The translations under genes were made by a program, and so were the position numbers. From Westiellopsis prolifica IICB1 (GTDB lineage Bacteria > Cyanobacteriota > Cyanobacteriia > Cyanobacteriales > Nostocaceae), in NCBI RefSeq assembly GCF_004323185.1, contig NZ_NAPS01000001.1:3197397-3261396 (forward strand): a stretch of 64,000 nt of DNA, written 5' to 3'. Below are positions 8,903-17,829 of the stretch, one piece after another. Every line of letters begins with the position of its first letter. The first letter of the stretch is position 1. The notes beneath the pieces are model-generated. The model saw nothing but the letters and a program-made list of their open reading frames with translations, was not told the origin of the DNA and did not search any database.

Positions 8903-10825
8903 TCACCTTTCTGGTATTAGTGGAATAGATTCGTTAAATCTAATCTTTTCTACGCCTTCAATCATCTCTAAAGCAAACTCGGCGGATGTAAATGAGTTGT
9001 TTATGTTTAATTTAGCTTTAATATTTGCTGCAAATTGATTGATGTTGATCGCTCTGATAGTTACATCGTTATTTTTCCAACTTATATTGTCCATCAATAT
9101 ATTTATTTCTTGACCATTTAAATCTTTTAATTTTTTTGAAAACGTTTTGTTTTTACTATCAAAATCTAGTCCAAAATGTAATGTTTCTGGTTTTTGGTGA
9201 ATATCAACTGTTTTTACTTCTCCTTTAAATAAGCAAATCAATACATTCGCTGAAAGGCGCTCTTTTCGCAGTAAGGGAAGTTTATTTTCATCAGAAATAG
9301 GGGAATCATTATCGATCACCTGATTGTAACCATCAATGATTAAACCAGGCCAACCTGCTACTACATCAGATCGTAGTAAAAAGCCAGTGACGATTTCATG
9401 AGGGTTAGCAGCAGGACTATTATTATTTTCTTTATGGCTACTATCATGACTATGATCTGATGAAGTTACTCGTCCAATACTGAATGCTCCATCTAATAAG
9501 CATTCTATCCATAGGGGATCGATCCAGAAAAAGCGGATGGATTCTATAGGTAACAGATTTTCATCGGGGACAAGATAATTAAAGGGAACACCTTTGAGAA
9601 GACTTAAGTTTGTAAACCAGGATGCGATCGCATCAGGTAGTTCAGTATTAGGTTGATTATTATAAAACGGTAAATGGTTTTCCGTATTTTGAATAATCTG
9701 TCCTTGTTTGTGAATGCGTTTCCAGTTGTAGAGACTGACAGAAAAACTTTTACTCTGCAAAGCTAGTAATCGTCCTAATTCCCAAGCGGAAGCATAGGAA
9801 ATATCGAACATACCGTTATTGGAATTGTAGCGTACTAGCTCATCGGCTGTACGAATTGGTAAGGTGATATTATCAGTAGGATTGCTCCCGGTTGTTAAAG
9901 GACTATGATACCAGGAAAAAGTCTTGCTTCCTTCTCGTAAAAAATGCGGTAGGGGAACATAACCCATTGACAGATATTTTTCGGCTTCAGTATTATCAAC
10001 TTTAGGTAATCTTAAGGTGCTAGGCTCACGGTTGAGATTTGTTAATAGTGCCTGGAAACTTTGCTTATCATCTATACAGGAAAAACTCCAACTTTTGAGA
10101 CTAACTAAACGAATATTATCGTTATCTCCCGCACCTTGAAAATTAAAGCCATTATCGTTATAGCGTCCTTCTAAAGAAACAAGATGGACTGTGTTTCTCG
10201 CACTTTTTTTAGGGAGTCTGTTACAAATAATGACGGCTAGGGCTAATTCATCCTCAACTAAATTGCCTTGATTATCTGTTCCTTGACGTACATGAGCGAG
10301 ATATACTAAATCTTCTTTAGTTGGTAATATTTTTGCTAATAATTGTTTCTTGACGTCAATAACCGTTACCTTGTCATCATCAAGTTGTCCACTTTCTAGG
10401 ATAAAATTCGGAAATTTAGCAGCATAACTATTAATATCTTTTAAGGCTTTGAGAGTTATAATTTTGGGTTCTGTTACCTCTCCTTCTTCAAATAATAGAA
10501 GCGCTAACCAAGGGATATTGATACTATTATTATCAGCTTGACGTTCCCAAGGAAGGGTACTACGATTCAGAATAATATGGGGTAAAACTTTGGAATGTTC
10601 CCCTAAGCTATTATTAGGTGGGAATACAGCATGGATATCTGCGGGTTTTAAATTAAAGCGTTCTCCTGATACAGAAAAGGTTTTGGTGATGGTAAAAGAG
10701 TCATTGATTTGTTCGGTGCTAATTTTCTGTTGAATAGTAATTTTATAGTTACCGTCTTTTAAGGCTGGCTGATGATACTGAATAAATTCAAGTTTTGTGG
10801 GTTCGTTTGTGGTAGTTTCTGCCAT
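8903..10825 (-). CDS. 640-aa protein of unknown function, last gene of the large cluster
   Basis: Not recognised with certainty. It has no signal peptide and no membrane segment and looks globular, alpha/beta. Visible features are an N-terminal strand-rich part (EFIQYHQPALKDGNYKITI), IPWLALLLFEEGE (104-116), a His/Ser/Asn-rich linker (SDHSHDSSHKENNNS, about 456-470) and the segment FLLRSDVVAGWPGL (482-495), which I remember from other large unannotated bacterial proteins but cannot name. The start ATG has CTAGGAT 6-7 nt upstream, the same motif as the preceding gene, and only 21 nt separate the two, so they are surely co-transcribed. Its role is tied to the cluster: a structural or accessory part is possible but is inference only. 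Confidence 0.75.
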   Translation of the reverse strand: MAETTTNEPTKLEFIQYHQPALKDGNYKITIQQKISTEQINDSFTITKTFSVSGERFNLKPADIHAVFPPNNSLGEHSKVLPHIILNRSTLPWERQADNNSINIPWLALLLFEEGEVTEPKIITLKALKDINSYAAKFPNFILESGQLDDDKVTVIDVKKQLLAKILPTKEDLVYLAHVRQGTDNQGNLVEDELALAVIICNRLPKKSARNTVHLVSLEGRYNDNGFNFQGAGDNDNIRLVSLKSWSFSCIDDKQSFQALLTNLNREPSTLRLPKVDNTEAEKYLSMGYVPLPHFLREGSKTFSWYHSPLTTGSNPTDNITLPIRTADELVRYNSNNGMFDISYASAWELGRLLALQSKSFSVSLYNWKRIHKQGQIIQNTENHLPFYNNQPNTELPDAIASWFTNLSLLKGVPFNYLVPDENLLPIESIRFFWIDPLWIECLLDGAFSIGRVTSSDHSHDSSHKENNNSPAANPHEIVTGFLLRSDVVAGWPGLIIDGYNQVIDNDSPISDENKLPLLRKERLSANVLICLFKGEVKTVDIHQKPETLHFGLDFDSKNKTFSKKLKDLNGQEINILMDNISWKNNDVTIRAININQFAANIKAKLNINNSFTSAEFALEMIEGVEKIRFNESIPLIPER

Positions 10826-10846
10826 TTTTTCATCCTAGAATACTAA

Positions 10847-13800
10847 TTATTTGACTAACTCTGCAATTTTTGGTGAGATGAAGAAATCATCGGCAATTGT
10901 TTTGCTTATATCAATTTCTTCTATATTTAAATTGAGTCCTCTCAATAAATTTTCTCTAGTCGTTTTTACGGTATTGTCTACGATACTCTCACTAATTATT
11001 TGCTTGCTTGCATTATTATTTTCTTCTTCTGTTTTCTTGTCATCAAATGGAATTGATTTAAATGCTTCGATATTTCCCCATTTGTAAGCATTATTAATTA
11101 ACTCAGTCGTGAATTGTAAATTTGTGCGCTCAATAGCATGGGTTTTTCCAGCTTTGTGTTGTTCTTTCGGCTTTATTTCCAACCCTGATAAGGCATTTTC
11201 AATGAATTGCGCTCCATTCAAATCAGGAGTTAACGATTCTCCCCATAGTCCAACGGGTACTTTTTTTAGTATCGGTGTGCAGGCAAATTCTTCTGCAAAT
11301 TCCTCCGCCTTTATCGCTATCTCATTTCTTGTTATATTAATAATTAAATCTGAAGTTAATTTATCTGAACTTACTCCCATTGAACCGACACCGAATTTAG
11401 CATTAATTCCATCGGTTTTTATATTTGATGCAGTAGATGTCTGGGTTTCTTGATAAACAGCTTTTTTCGCCGGAATCACTGAATTAGTCACTAAGCAGAA
11501 GTTTTTGGCATTAATCACCCCTAAATCTGATTTCTTATTTTGATTGACTTTCGTCACTAATCCATCTTTCACTGCAATGCTACAAATATCATTATTGGCT
11601 GGCAGGAAGGAAGTTTTGAAGGTTGACCAATCAATCGGGGTTGGTGCTTGCGAAGCATCGCTACCAAAGCGAACATCAAACGAGATAATCCAAAGATGAA
11701 TTTGGGCAAGACCGGAAAATTCTGGACCCCAGATGTGTAAATCTGCACCTAACTCTACGGTAATGTGTTGAGTACCAAAGAATTCAAAAGTGTAGGAAAC
11801 TCCCATGTCTATATAAATAGAAATATCGTAGTGATACGGTTTCCATGACATGAGAAAGTCTGCGCCAGCGTTAAACCAAGCACTTAGAGAACCACTATTC
11901 CAAGTAGCTTGCAGATGTCCCCCCGCCATGATAGCGGAAGCAGTGAGGGCAAAGTAGGCATCGGCTTTGATCTGAAGTTCATCGTTAACTTGCCAGTTCA
12001 GGGTGAGGGGAGGAACTGTAGGGTAATGTTCAGGAACTTGAAAGCGGGGATGGTAGCCTCCCAAGGTAAGGACAAAATCTCCCTCATGTTCGTTAGGGGC
12101 AAACCAACTATAAAAGGCAAAGCCCCCAGTTAAGTGACAGGCTTTAGAAAGGATATAGGAGTTGGGGGTGAGTTGGGCGCTGATTCCGAGGAAACCTTCT
12201 TCTGGGAGAAAACTGGCTTTGAGTGCCAATTGTACTTCAGCAACAGGGGTTGCGCCTGCTTCTGGAGGGGCAATGAGGGTAGATAAGCCCAGGATATTGA
12301 GTTCAAAACGATTGCCAAAGGCGACGGTGAGGAGAACAAAGGAGTCAATGGTTTTAAAGGAAGTGAATTTGACTCCAACTGCAAGGAAGATTTGTCCGGT
12401 TTCGGGGGGAATATATTCTCGGAGTTTTTCTAGTTCTTGGGTGAGTTGTGTGGCTTTGTCTAAGTTGGAGTCACTGGATTGAGGAGGGCTAATCGCTTCA
12501 GCAACCAGGGGGAAGGTAGCAACTTGTTCAATGGTGGGGACTTTCAGGGCGCGGTTGTAACCGAAACCTGCGGCGAGTCCGGTGACGAAGAAGAAGGAGG
12601 GACCACCAATGGGATAGTTGAGTAGGGCGTAGATGAAGAGGGAAGGGTGTCCTTCGATGTAGCTATAGGAACCAATAGCAGAAAGGTTTAGGGCTTTGCC
12701 TTTGACATTAAATTTAATGACAGCAGCACCATCGTATTCATCGTAAGTTATGCCGTTTTTGGTAACTTGTTGTCTTAAAAATGCGCCGCCTATTTCTAAG
12801 GTGTCTCCACCTTTGTAATCGATGCCTAACCCTTTGAGGTCAAATTGGGGTTCAAATGTGGTGAGGGGAGAGTTGACAGAGAGTCCATCCAGGGAGAGGC
12901 TAAGTCCAGCGAGGGAGAAACCAGCATCTAGCAAAACCCAGATTCTTGAATCTTTGTAGTTTAAACCGATTCTTTCAAAGTGGACGGAGCCAAAGCTTTT
13001 TTGCAGTGTAAACCATTGGGTCGTATCCTGGGAAGATGGGGCATTAATGTTGGGTGTGGTTGTCTGTAGTTGACCAGTTGTTTGATTGATGGCGACGGGT
13101 AATTGCAATTGTTGGGTTTCGTTGCCCAGTTGCATTAAGGTGGCAAGGCTGAGTCTGCTGGTAATCGCTTGGTCTTGGGGTAAGCTAATTCCACCTTCAG
13201 GGTAAAGTTTGTTAAGGTTTTTAATCTCGTCTGTGGTGAAGTCTGACTTAGAAACTAAGACTTGAAATGACAATTTAATAGTTTGATTTGGCGGGAATTC
13301 TTGACCGACTAACGGGAGGTTAGAGAGGTTGATTCCACTACCAATATTTAAGCCAAAGAGAAAATTAGTTAGTGTTGGTTGTTTAGAATAGGCAAACAGG
13401 GCATCTTTCAGGCTAATTTCTAGCCCTTCGGGAATCTCATTTTGGAGATTTGGATAAATATAACCAATCAGTTCTTTAACACTGATAGTTTGTTCATCGT
13501 GGTAAGCAGCAAGGAAGGTGGTGGAGGTTTGATCTGTATCGAAAATAAGAGCAAATTTTAAGCTGCCAATGGTGATATAACCGTCAAAGTGTTTTTTATA
13601 AGAACCGTCTTGTTGTTGGATGATATTAATATTTACTGTAATATCTACTTCTTGAGTATCGATTGGAAATTTAGACTTGCAGGTAAAAGTAAAATTTTTA
13701 CTATTAGTATTAAATGAAACATGAAAATTAATTATTTTCAACTCTACAAGTGCTGTTGGCAAGGTGACTTCCCCAAACAGTTGAACCAACTTTTCAATCA

Positions 13801-15202
13801 GTTCACCAATGGGCATTTCTTTATTATCTTCCGTGCTAGAATAAAATTCCCAGCCACCTCCAATTTCTAAATATTCAGCACTTGTATATAATTCTACTCC
13901 CGCTAACTCAAGTACCCCCCCAATTGAGCCAGTTACTCCCTCTATTTGTTTTGTGATCTGAAGGTCAAATTCTTTAAAAATGAGATTAATATCTCCAATT
14001 TTTAAAGTCCAGTTGCTCATAATTGAGGCATATAAACTGTATTTTCCTATTCCTGGCTGCGCCCCAATACTAAGAACATTAATATCAATCTCAGGAAAAG
14101 TATCAGTAACAATAAAATACTTATTTATTAAAGCTTTTAGATGAATAGGACTATTAGGAGAAAGACGACCATGAAATTCAAAATTAGGTAAGTAAGCCTC
14201 AATGTTGAAAGTTATCTCTTCAACCGTAATATGACCGTGTATAGCAACTGATCGCAAGGTTGCTGCTTTCAAATCCACCTTTAGATAGACCCCATCAATG
14301 GCGATCGCTCCCAACCCTAGTGTTTTCAAACCACTTTCAACACTTTTCTGTAAGGCCTCGCCTCCGATTAAGTCAGCTAAGGTGGCTAATCCAGGCAGTA
14401 CATTACCATCAGCTGGAATGACGCCAATTTCCCAGTTATACTGTCCTTGCAGTGCTAAAGAGACTGCAAATTCTTGCTCAATTAATAGATAGGCGTGGAT
14501 ATTGCCACCGACTCTGGACTGAAAGCCTGCTCCAGATCTAAAAGTGTGTTCAGAAGTAAGCGTAATGCCAACTCTTTCTAAAGAGGCAAGTTTGTCAACG
14601 ATTTTCCAAGAAGCATTCAGATCGGAAGTAAAGATAAAGCGAGTAGCGGCAGATCGAGAAAAGCCGAATGAAAAATCGAGTGCGGTCAGTGGCACTTGAC
14701 CCGTGAACAGATCCACTTCGGTAGGTAAATCGGCTGCTAAGTAGTTATGACTGATGAAATTCGCAATTTCTATTAATCCTATAGTGTTAACTGACTGTGG
14801 TTGCTTGATCTGACACCTAATTTGATTGTTACCTTCAAGCAAGCCAGTCACGATCAAAGAGGCTCGACCTACCGTTAAAGTGCCTTCAACATTTAAGATG
14901 GTCTCAAATATCCCACCAACTTGAGTATAAATTAGACTGACTTGGTAAATATGAAGGCTTTCATTAGCGGTTCCGAGAATAAGCCAATCTTCATCAGCAC
15001 CGCCCGCAATCGTCAGGATTTGAGCAGTATCGTTAATGGTCGAGCTAACATTAGATAAAACAATTTGTTGGTTAGGTAGAGTTGCCAAAAACTGGGTGAG
15101 ATGTTGTGAGGCGCTGTTATCCGTTTTTAACGAGAGATTGCCATTTTGGGTTTCTTGATCAAGTCGCTGCTTGAGTGTGGTTAAAGATGTAATGCCTTCC
15201 AT
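10847..15202 (-). CDS. 1451-aa beta-rich protein, DUF6603-like
   Basis: A giant protein of mostly amphipathic beta-strands, without signal peptide. The segment at about 730-1215 (LTLGGYHPRFQVPEHYP, 1045-1061; SWFAPNEHEGDFVL; LSAWFNAGADFLMSWKPYHY) resembles, from memory, DUF6603 proteins of bacteria and fungi, whose function is unknown. Before it, two similar modules can be read: one with GSIGGVLELAGVELYTSAEY (425-444) then an LPTALVELKI element, another with DGYITIGSLKFALIF (540-554) then an IPEGLEISLKD element. This suggests an extended repeated beta-scaffold. The last 240 residues are hydrophilic and helical. A CTAGGAT motif precedes ATG 15202; the gap to the upstream MBL gene is 16 nt. Confidence 0.78.
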   Translation of the reverse strand: MEGITSLTTLKQRLDQETQNGNLSLKTDNSASQHLTQFLATLPNQQIVLSNVSSTINDTAQILTIAGGADEDWLILGTANESLHIYQVSLIYTQVGGIFETILNVEGTLTVGRASLIVTGLLEGNNQIRCQIKQPQSVNTIGLIEIANFISHNYLAADLPTEVDLFTGQVPLTALDFSFGFSRSAATRFIFTSDLNASWKIVDKLASLERVGITLTSEHTFRSGAGFQSRVGGNIHAYLLIEQEFAVSLALQGQYNWEIGVIPADGNVLPGLATLADLIGGEALQKSVESGLKTLGLGAIAIDGVYLKVDLKAATLRSVAIHGHITVEEITFNIEAYLPNFEFHGRLSPNSPIHLKALINKYFIVTDTFPEIDINVLSIGAQPGIGKYSLYASIMSNWTLKIGDINLIFKEFDLQITKQIEGVTGSIGGVLELAGVELYTSAEYLEIGGGWEFYSSTEDNKEMPIGELIEKLVQLFGEVTLPTALVELKIINFHVSFNTNSKNFTFTCKSKFPIDTQEVDITVNINIIQQQDGSYKKHFDGYITIGSLKFALIFDTDQTSTTFLAAYHDEQTISVKELIGYIYPNLQNEIPEGLEISLKDALFAYSKQPTLTNFLFGLNIGSGINLSNLPLVGQEFPPNQTIKLSFQVLVSKSDFTTDEIKNLNKLYPEGGISLPQDQAITSRLSLATLMQLGNETQQLQLPVAINQTTGQLQTTTPNINAPSSQDTTQWFTLQKSFGSVHFERIGLNYKDSRIWVLLDAGFSLAGLSLSLDGLSVNSPLTTFEPQFDLKGLGIDYKGGDTLEIGGAFLRQQVTKNGITYDEYDGAAVIKFNVKGKALNLSAIGSYSYIEGHPSLFIYALLNYPIGGPSFFFVTGLAAGFGYNRALKVPTIEQVATFPLVAEAISPPQSSDSNLDKATQLTQELEKLREYIPPETGQIFLAVGVKFTSFKTIDSFVLLTVAFGNRFELNILGLSTLIAPPEAGATPVAEVQLALKASFLPEEGFLGISAQLTPNSYILSKACHLTGGFAFYSWFAPNEHEGDFVLTLGGYHPRFQVPEHYPTVPPLTLNWQVNDELQIKADAYFALTASAIMAGGHLQATWNSGSLSAWFNAGADFLMSWKPYHYDISIYIDMGVSYTFEFFGTQHITVELGADLHIWGPEFSGLAQIHLWIISFDVRFGSDASQAPTPIDWSTFKTSFLPANNDICSIAVKDGLVTKVNQNKKSDLGVINAKNFCLVTNSVIPAKKAVYQETQTSTASNIKTDGINAKFGVGSMGVSSDKLTSDLIINITRNEIAIKAEEFAEEFACTPILKKVPVGLWGESLTPDLNGAQFIENALSGLEIKPKEQHKAGKTHAIERTNLQFTTELINNAYKWGNIEAFKSIPFDDKKTEEENNNASKQIISESIVDNTVKTTRENLLRGLNLNIEEIDISKTIADDFFISPKIAELVK

Positions 15203-15218
15203 AATATCCTAGATGTTA

Positions 15219-17441
15219 TTAAATATGAAGAAAGTTCTCGTTTTCAGTGACCCCGTTATTACCTCTGTATCGAAACCGAATGTTAAACAAATCAGCAGCA
15301 GGAATGGTGGCTGCTTTCAGGGCAGCATTAGCTGTATACACAGCTAATAGACCAGCAAAATTAGCTTCCATGAGAGCGTACTTAACGCCGTTGTATACGT
15401 AATTGAGAGCTCCTTCCCAGTAGGAAGCACTTGCTACAGATCCAGCAAGTGCCGCTTGTCCTGCGGGCATATTAGCAGCCATTGCCGCCCTAGTGGTTAC
15501 CCTTGCTGTAGTTTCACCATCAACAACGGCCACAGTTGCAGCAATGGCAGCAGCGATCGCCGCCCCTTGAGCAACAGTCGCCCCTCCTGCAACTGCACCA
15601 AAAGCAGCAGCAACGGTATAACCTGCATCATCAGCCCCCATATTTGGGGTATTCAGGACAATACTAGCTGCAACTGCTGCTGCATAACCCGCAGCAGCAG
15701 TTGCCCCTGCTCTAGTTGCTGCATTGCTTATAGCAATAAAGTTATCATCTATAGCAGTTGCGCTATCGCGAGTCATCGCTGCTCCAATCGCAGCAGCAGC
15801 ACCACGTCCCACCTGATTCACTCGGTTTCCTCGGTCTACCCTTGTAGCAGCATCGCTTACCGCCTTTGCATCGCCACCTCCATTGAGCCTGTTAAAAGCT
15901 GCTTCAATAACGCCAAGACCGCCAGCAAGGCCAACCCAGGCGGTAGCTTCCAGTGCTTGAGTTGCTGCTGCTATAGGTGCACCAACCGCAACAGCCACAG
16001 CAACGGCGGCTCCATAGACAGCTCCTTTATCCGCAATATCGTCAATTGCTGCTGGTGTCAAATTTATACCAACAGCTTGAGCAGTATGTTGAGTGGCTGC
16101 CTTCACCCCTCGAAAAATTTGTCCTTCCCTAGGTCGGAGTGATTGCTGCTCTGAGACTGTTAACTTGATATGCCCCGGAACATTTAAAGCTGGGTTGCCT
16201 GCTGTTATTGAAGCATCGCCCCCAAATCCTGTAGGTGGATTATCATCTGGATTTTGGTATCCAGTTAGATAGTAGCGGACAGGGCGTTGGGGGGGTGGCG
16301 GTGGCTGTGGCGGATGTTCTAAATCATTATTGATATCTCCGAGAACAGGCTGCTCTGGATAGCCATCAAGAATATTAACGGCACGCTGTGATGGATGGCT
16401 ATACTGTCGATTGGGCTTTGAGACAGAGAGGATTGCCGCACTGGGTCGCAACTGGTTAATGAAAATTCGAGACGAAGCGGTATTCGCTCCATGATGGCTT
16501 GTCTTCATCGCTAGAATTCGCCCTGCCATGTTATTTGCATTGTTTACTCTGTCTTTTACACCTGACTGGAAAGGTGTGCCAATAGCGTTACGATTTATGT
16601 AACCATCCTCTTGAACTTGTTCAAGATCCCCAGCGACATAGTATCGAAAATTGTTAAATTCAATTAAAAGTCCAAGACTCTTAGGATTATCGTTGGGTCT
16701 AGGGTAACCATTCTCATACTTAGCAATATCAGCATCACTCATCCTAGGACCATTGAAAATGTTCAAATCCGAGACATAGCGAAGAGTGTTATCATGTTGT
16801 AAAACGTACTTATTAGCAGCAATACAGGTAATTGTTGGAGCACCAGCAGGAACCACAGAAGCAAAAGCTGGATGAGGAGCAATTCCATCACTTCCATTTC
16901 CCCACATTAGTTCTTTGTTAATCAACCAATGTGGTTGCAGAAAATTAGGATAAAGACCAGGAGGATATGGAATTGTGGCTAGATTATTAGCATCATAATC
17001 AACAAGGTCAAAGCTATTCACATTTTGTGTAGTTCGCGTTATGTGTGGCTTTGCAGCAATGGCGTCTATATATTTTGAATAGTCAACAGCAGGGATGGAA
17101 TTTCCATCGCGATCTCTTTTTCTTGAGAAATATTCTCTGCGGTTAGGAGGTCGGCCGGGATCGTAAATAATTGCATTGTCATAAATATTAGTGCCTCTAC
17201 GATTCAGTAAAGATATAATGCCAGCAAAGTGATCTTCATCAAAGTGAGTAACGATAATAACGTTAACTTGATTGACTCCTATCGTGTTAGTCAAGTAGGT
17301 ATGAACAATATCTGCTGATCTGGCTTTTCCACCATCAATTAATACTGTTTTACGAATAATGTTATTCTCGCGAGCAACTACGACAGTTGAGTCTCCTGAA
17401 GTACCAAGATCGATGTGATGAATTTCTAAACTCCAAGGCAT
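15219..17441 (-). CDS. Metallo-beta-lactamase-fold hydrolase with Ala-rich C-terminal region
   Basis: A 740-aa protein. The first 360 residues form an MBL-fold domain of the ComEC/Rec2 type: HHIDLGTSGDSTVV, VLIDGGKAR, the metal motif THFDEDHFAG (His66, Asp68, Asp70, His71), YYVAGD (Asp272), TSHHGAN (315-320) and the late His349 (YSHPS). After a proline stretch (HPPQPPPPPQRP) comes about 270 residues very rich in Ala, Gly and Val (for example AAVAVAVAVGAPIAAATQAL), then a C-terminal FNIRFRYRGNNG. The enzymatic part probably hydrolyses a phosphoester or nucleic acid; the Ala-rich part could insert in membranes or coil, but this is speculation. AAGGAG lies 8 nt before ATG 17441. Confidence 0.85.
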   Translation of the reverse strand: MPWSLEIHHIDLGTSGDSTVVVARENNIIRKTVLIDGGKARSADIVHTYLTNTIGVNQVNVIIVTHFDEDHFAGIISLLNRRGTNIYDNAIIYDPGRPPNRREYFSRKRDRDGNSIPAVDYSKYIDAIAAKPHITRTTQNVNSFDLVDYDANNLATIPYPPGLYPNFLQPHWLINKELMWGNGSDGIAPHPAFASVVPAGAPTITCIAANKYVLQHDNTLRYVSDLNIFNGPRMSDADIAKYENGYPRPNDNPKSLGLLIEFNNFRYYVAGDLEQVQEDGYINRNAIGTPFQSGVKDRVNNANNMAGRILAMKTSHHGANTASSRIFINQLRPSAAILSVSKPNRQYSHPSQRAVNILDGYPEQPVLGDINNDLEHPPQPPPPPQRPVRYYLTGYQNPDDNPPTGFGGDASITAGNPALNVPGHIKLTVSEQQSLRPREGQIFRGVKAATQHTAQAVGINLTPAAIDDIADKGAVYGAAVAVAVAVGAPIAAATQALEATAWVGLAGGLGVIEAAFNRLNGGGDAKAVSDAATRVDRGNRVNQVGRGAAAAIGAAMTRDSATAIDDNFIAISNAATRAGATAAAGYAAAVAASIVLNTPNMGADDAGYTVAAAFGAVAGGATVAQGAAIAAAIAATVAVVDGETTARVTTRAAMAANMPAGQAALAGSVASASYWEGALNYVYNGVKYALMEANFAGLLAVYTANAALKAATIPAADLFNIRFRYRGNNGVTENENFLHI

Positions 17442-17829
17442 AGTTGTTTTCTCCTTTTTAACTAGCTTAAAACTGCTGTCGCTCTGTCAATTCATCTTGA
17501 CAGTACGGTGGAAAAATCATAACCAGTTTGCAAACACAAAAATCCTCAAATTATCATCTCTTCAAGCAAGTTTTAAAACACGCCCTAATTTAAAAAGTGT
17601 GAGGATTCACCTCTTCTATTTTGCTGTTATGATCGCTCCAGTTTTATTTCACTCATTGTCTACATCTCCTTTTTGTAATCAGTGAGAATTGATTGAGCGA
17701 TCGCTTTTCCGGTTCTATGTATCTATGTATCTGAATTAAGGTTGAGATAGAGTGCGATCGCTTTCCAATTTTGATTACTTCTACCCTATATAATGAAGGG
17801 TTAATTAAGAGTGGTTACTCTTGTTAAAA
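17442..17829. other. 388-nt gap inside the large gene cluster
   Basis: No convincing gene. Short open frames on the plus strand lack a ribosome binding site and homology cues. Two HIP1 octamers lie at about 17697 and 17752. The gap separates the 871-aa gene from the MBL gene, so the last three genes may have their own promoter here; an AT-rich, TATA-like stretch at 17786-17815 is a candidate area only. Confidence 0.5.

Noticed and set aside
12162..12482. 106-codon plus-strand frame inside the 1451-aa gene
   Set aside because: Antisense shadow of a strong coding frame; no start signal.
15456..16142. 228-codon plus-strand frame, Cys/Ser-rich
   Set aside because: It is the antisense shadow of the Ala-rich coding region of the MBL gene.
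17497..17685. 62-codon frame in the gap between cluster genes
   Set aside because: No ribosome binding site, atypical composition, no family resemblance.
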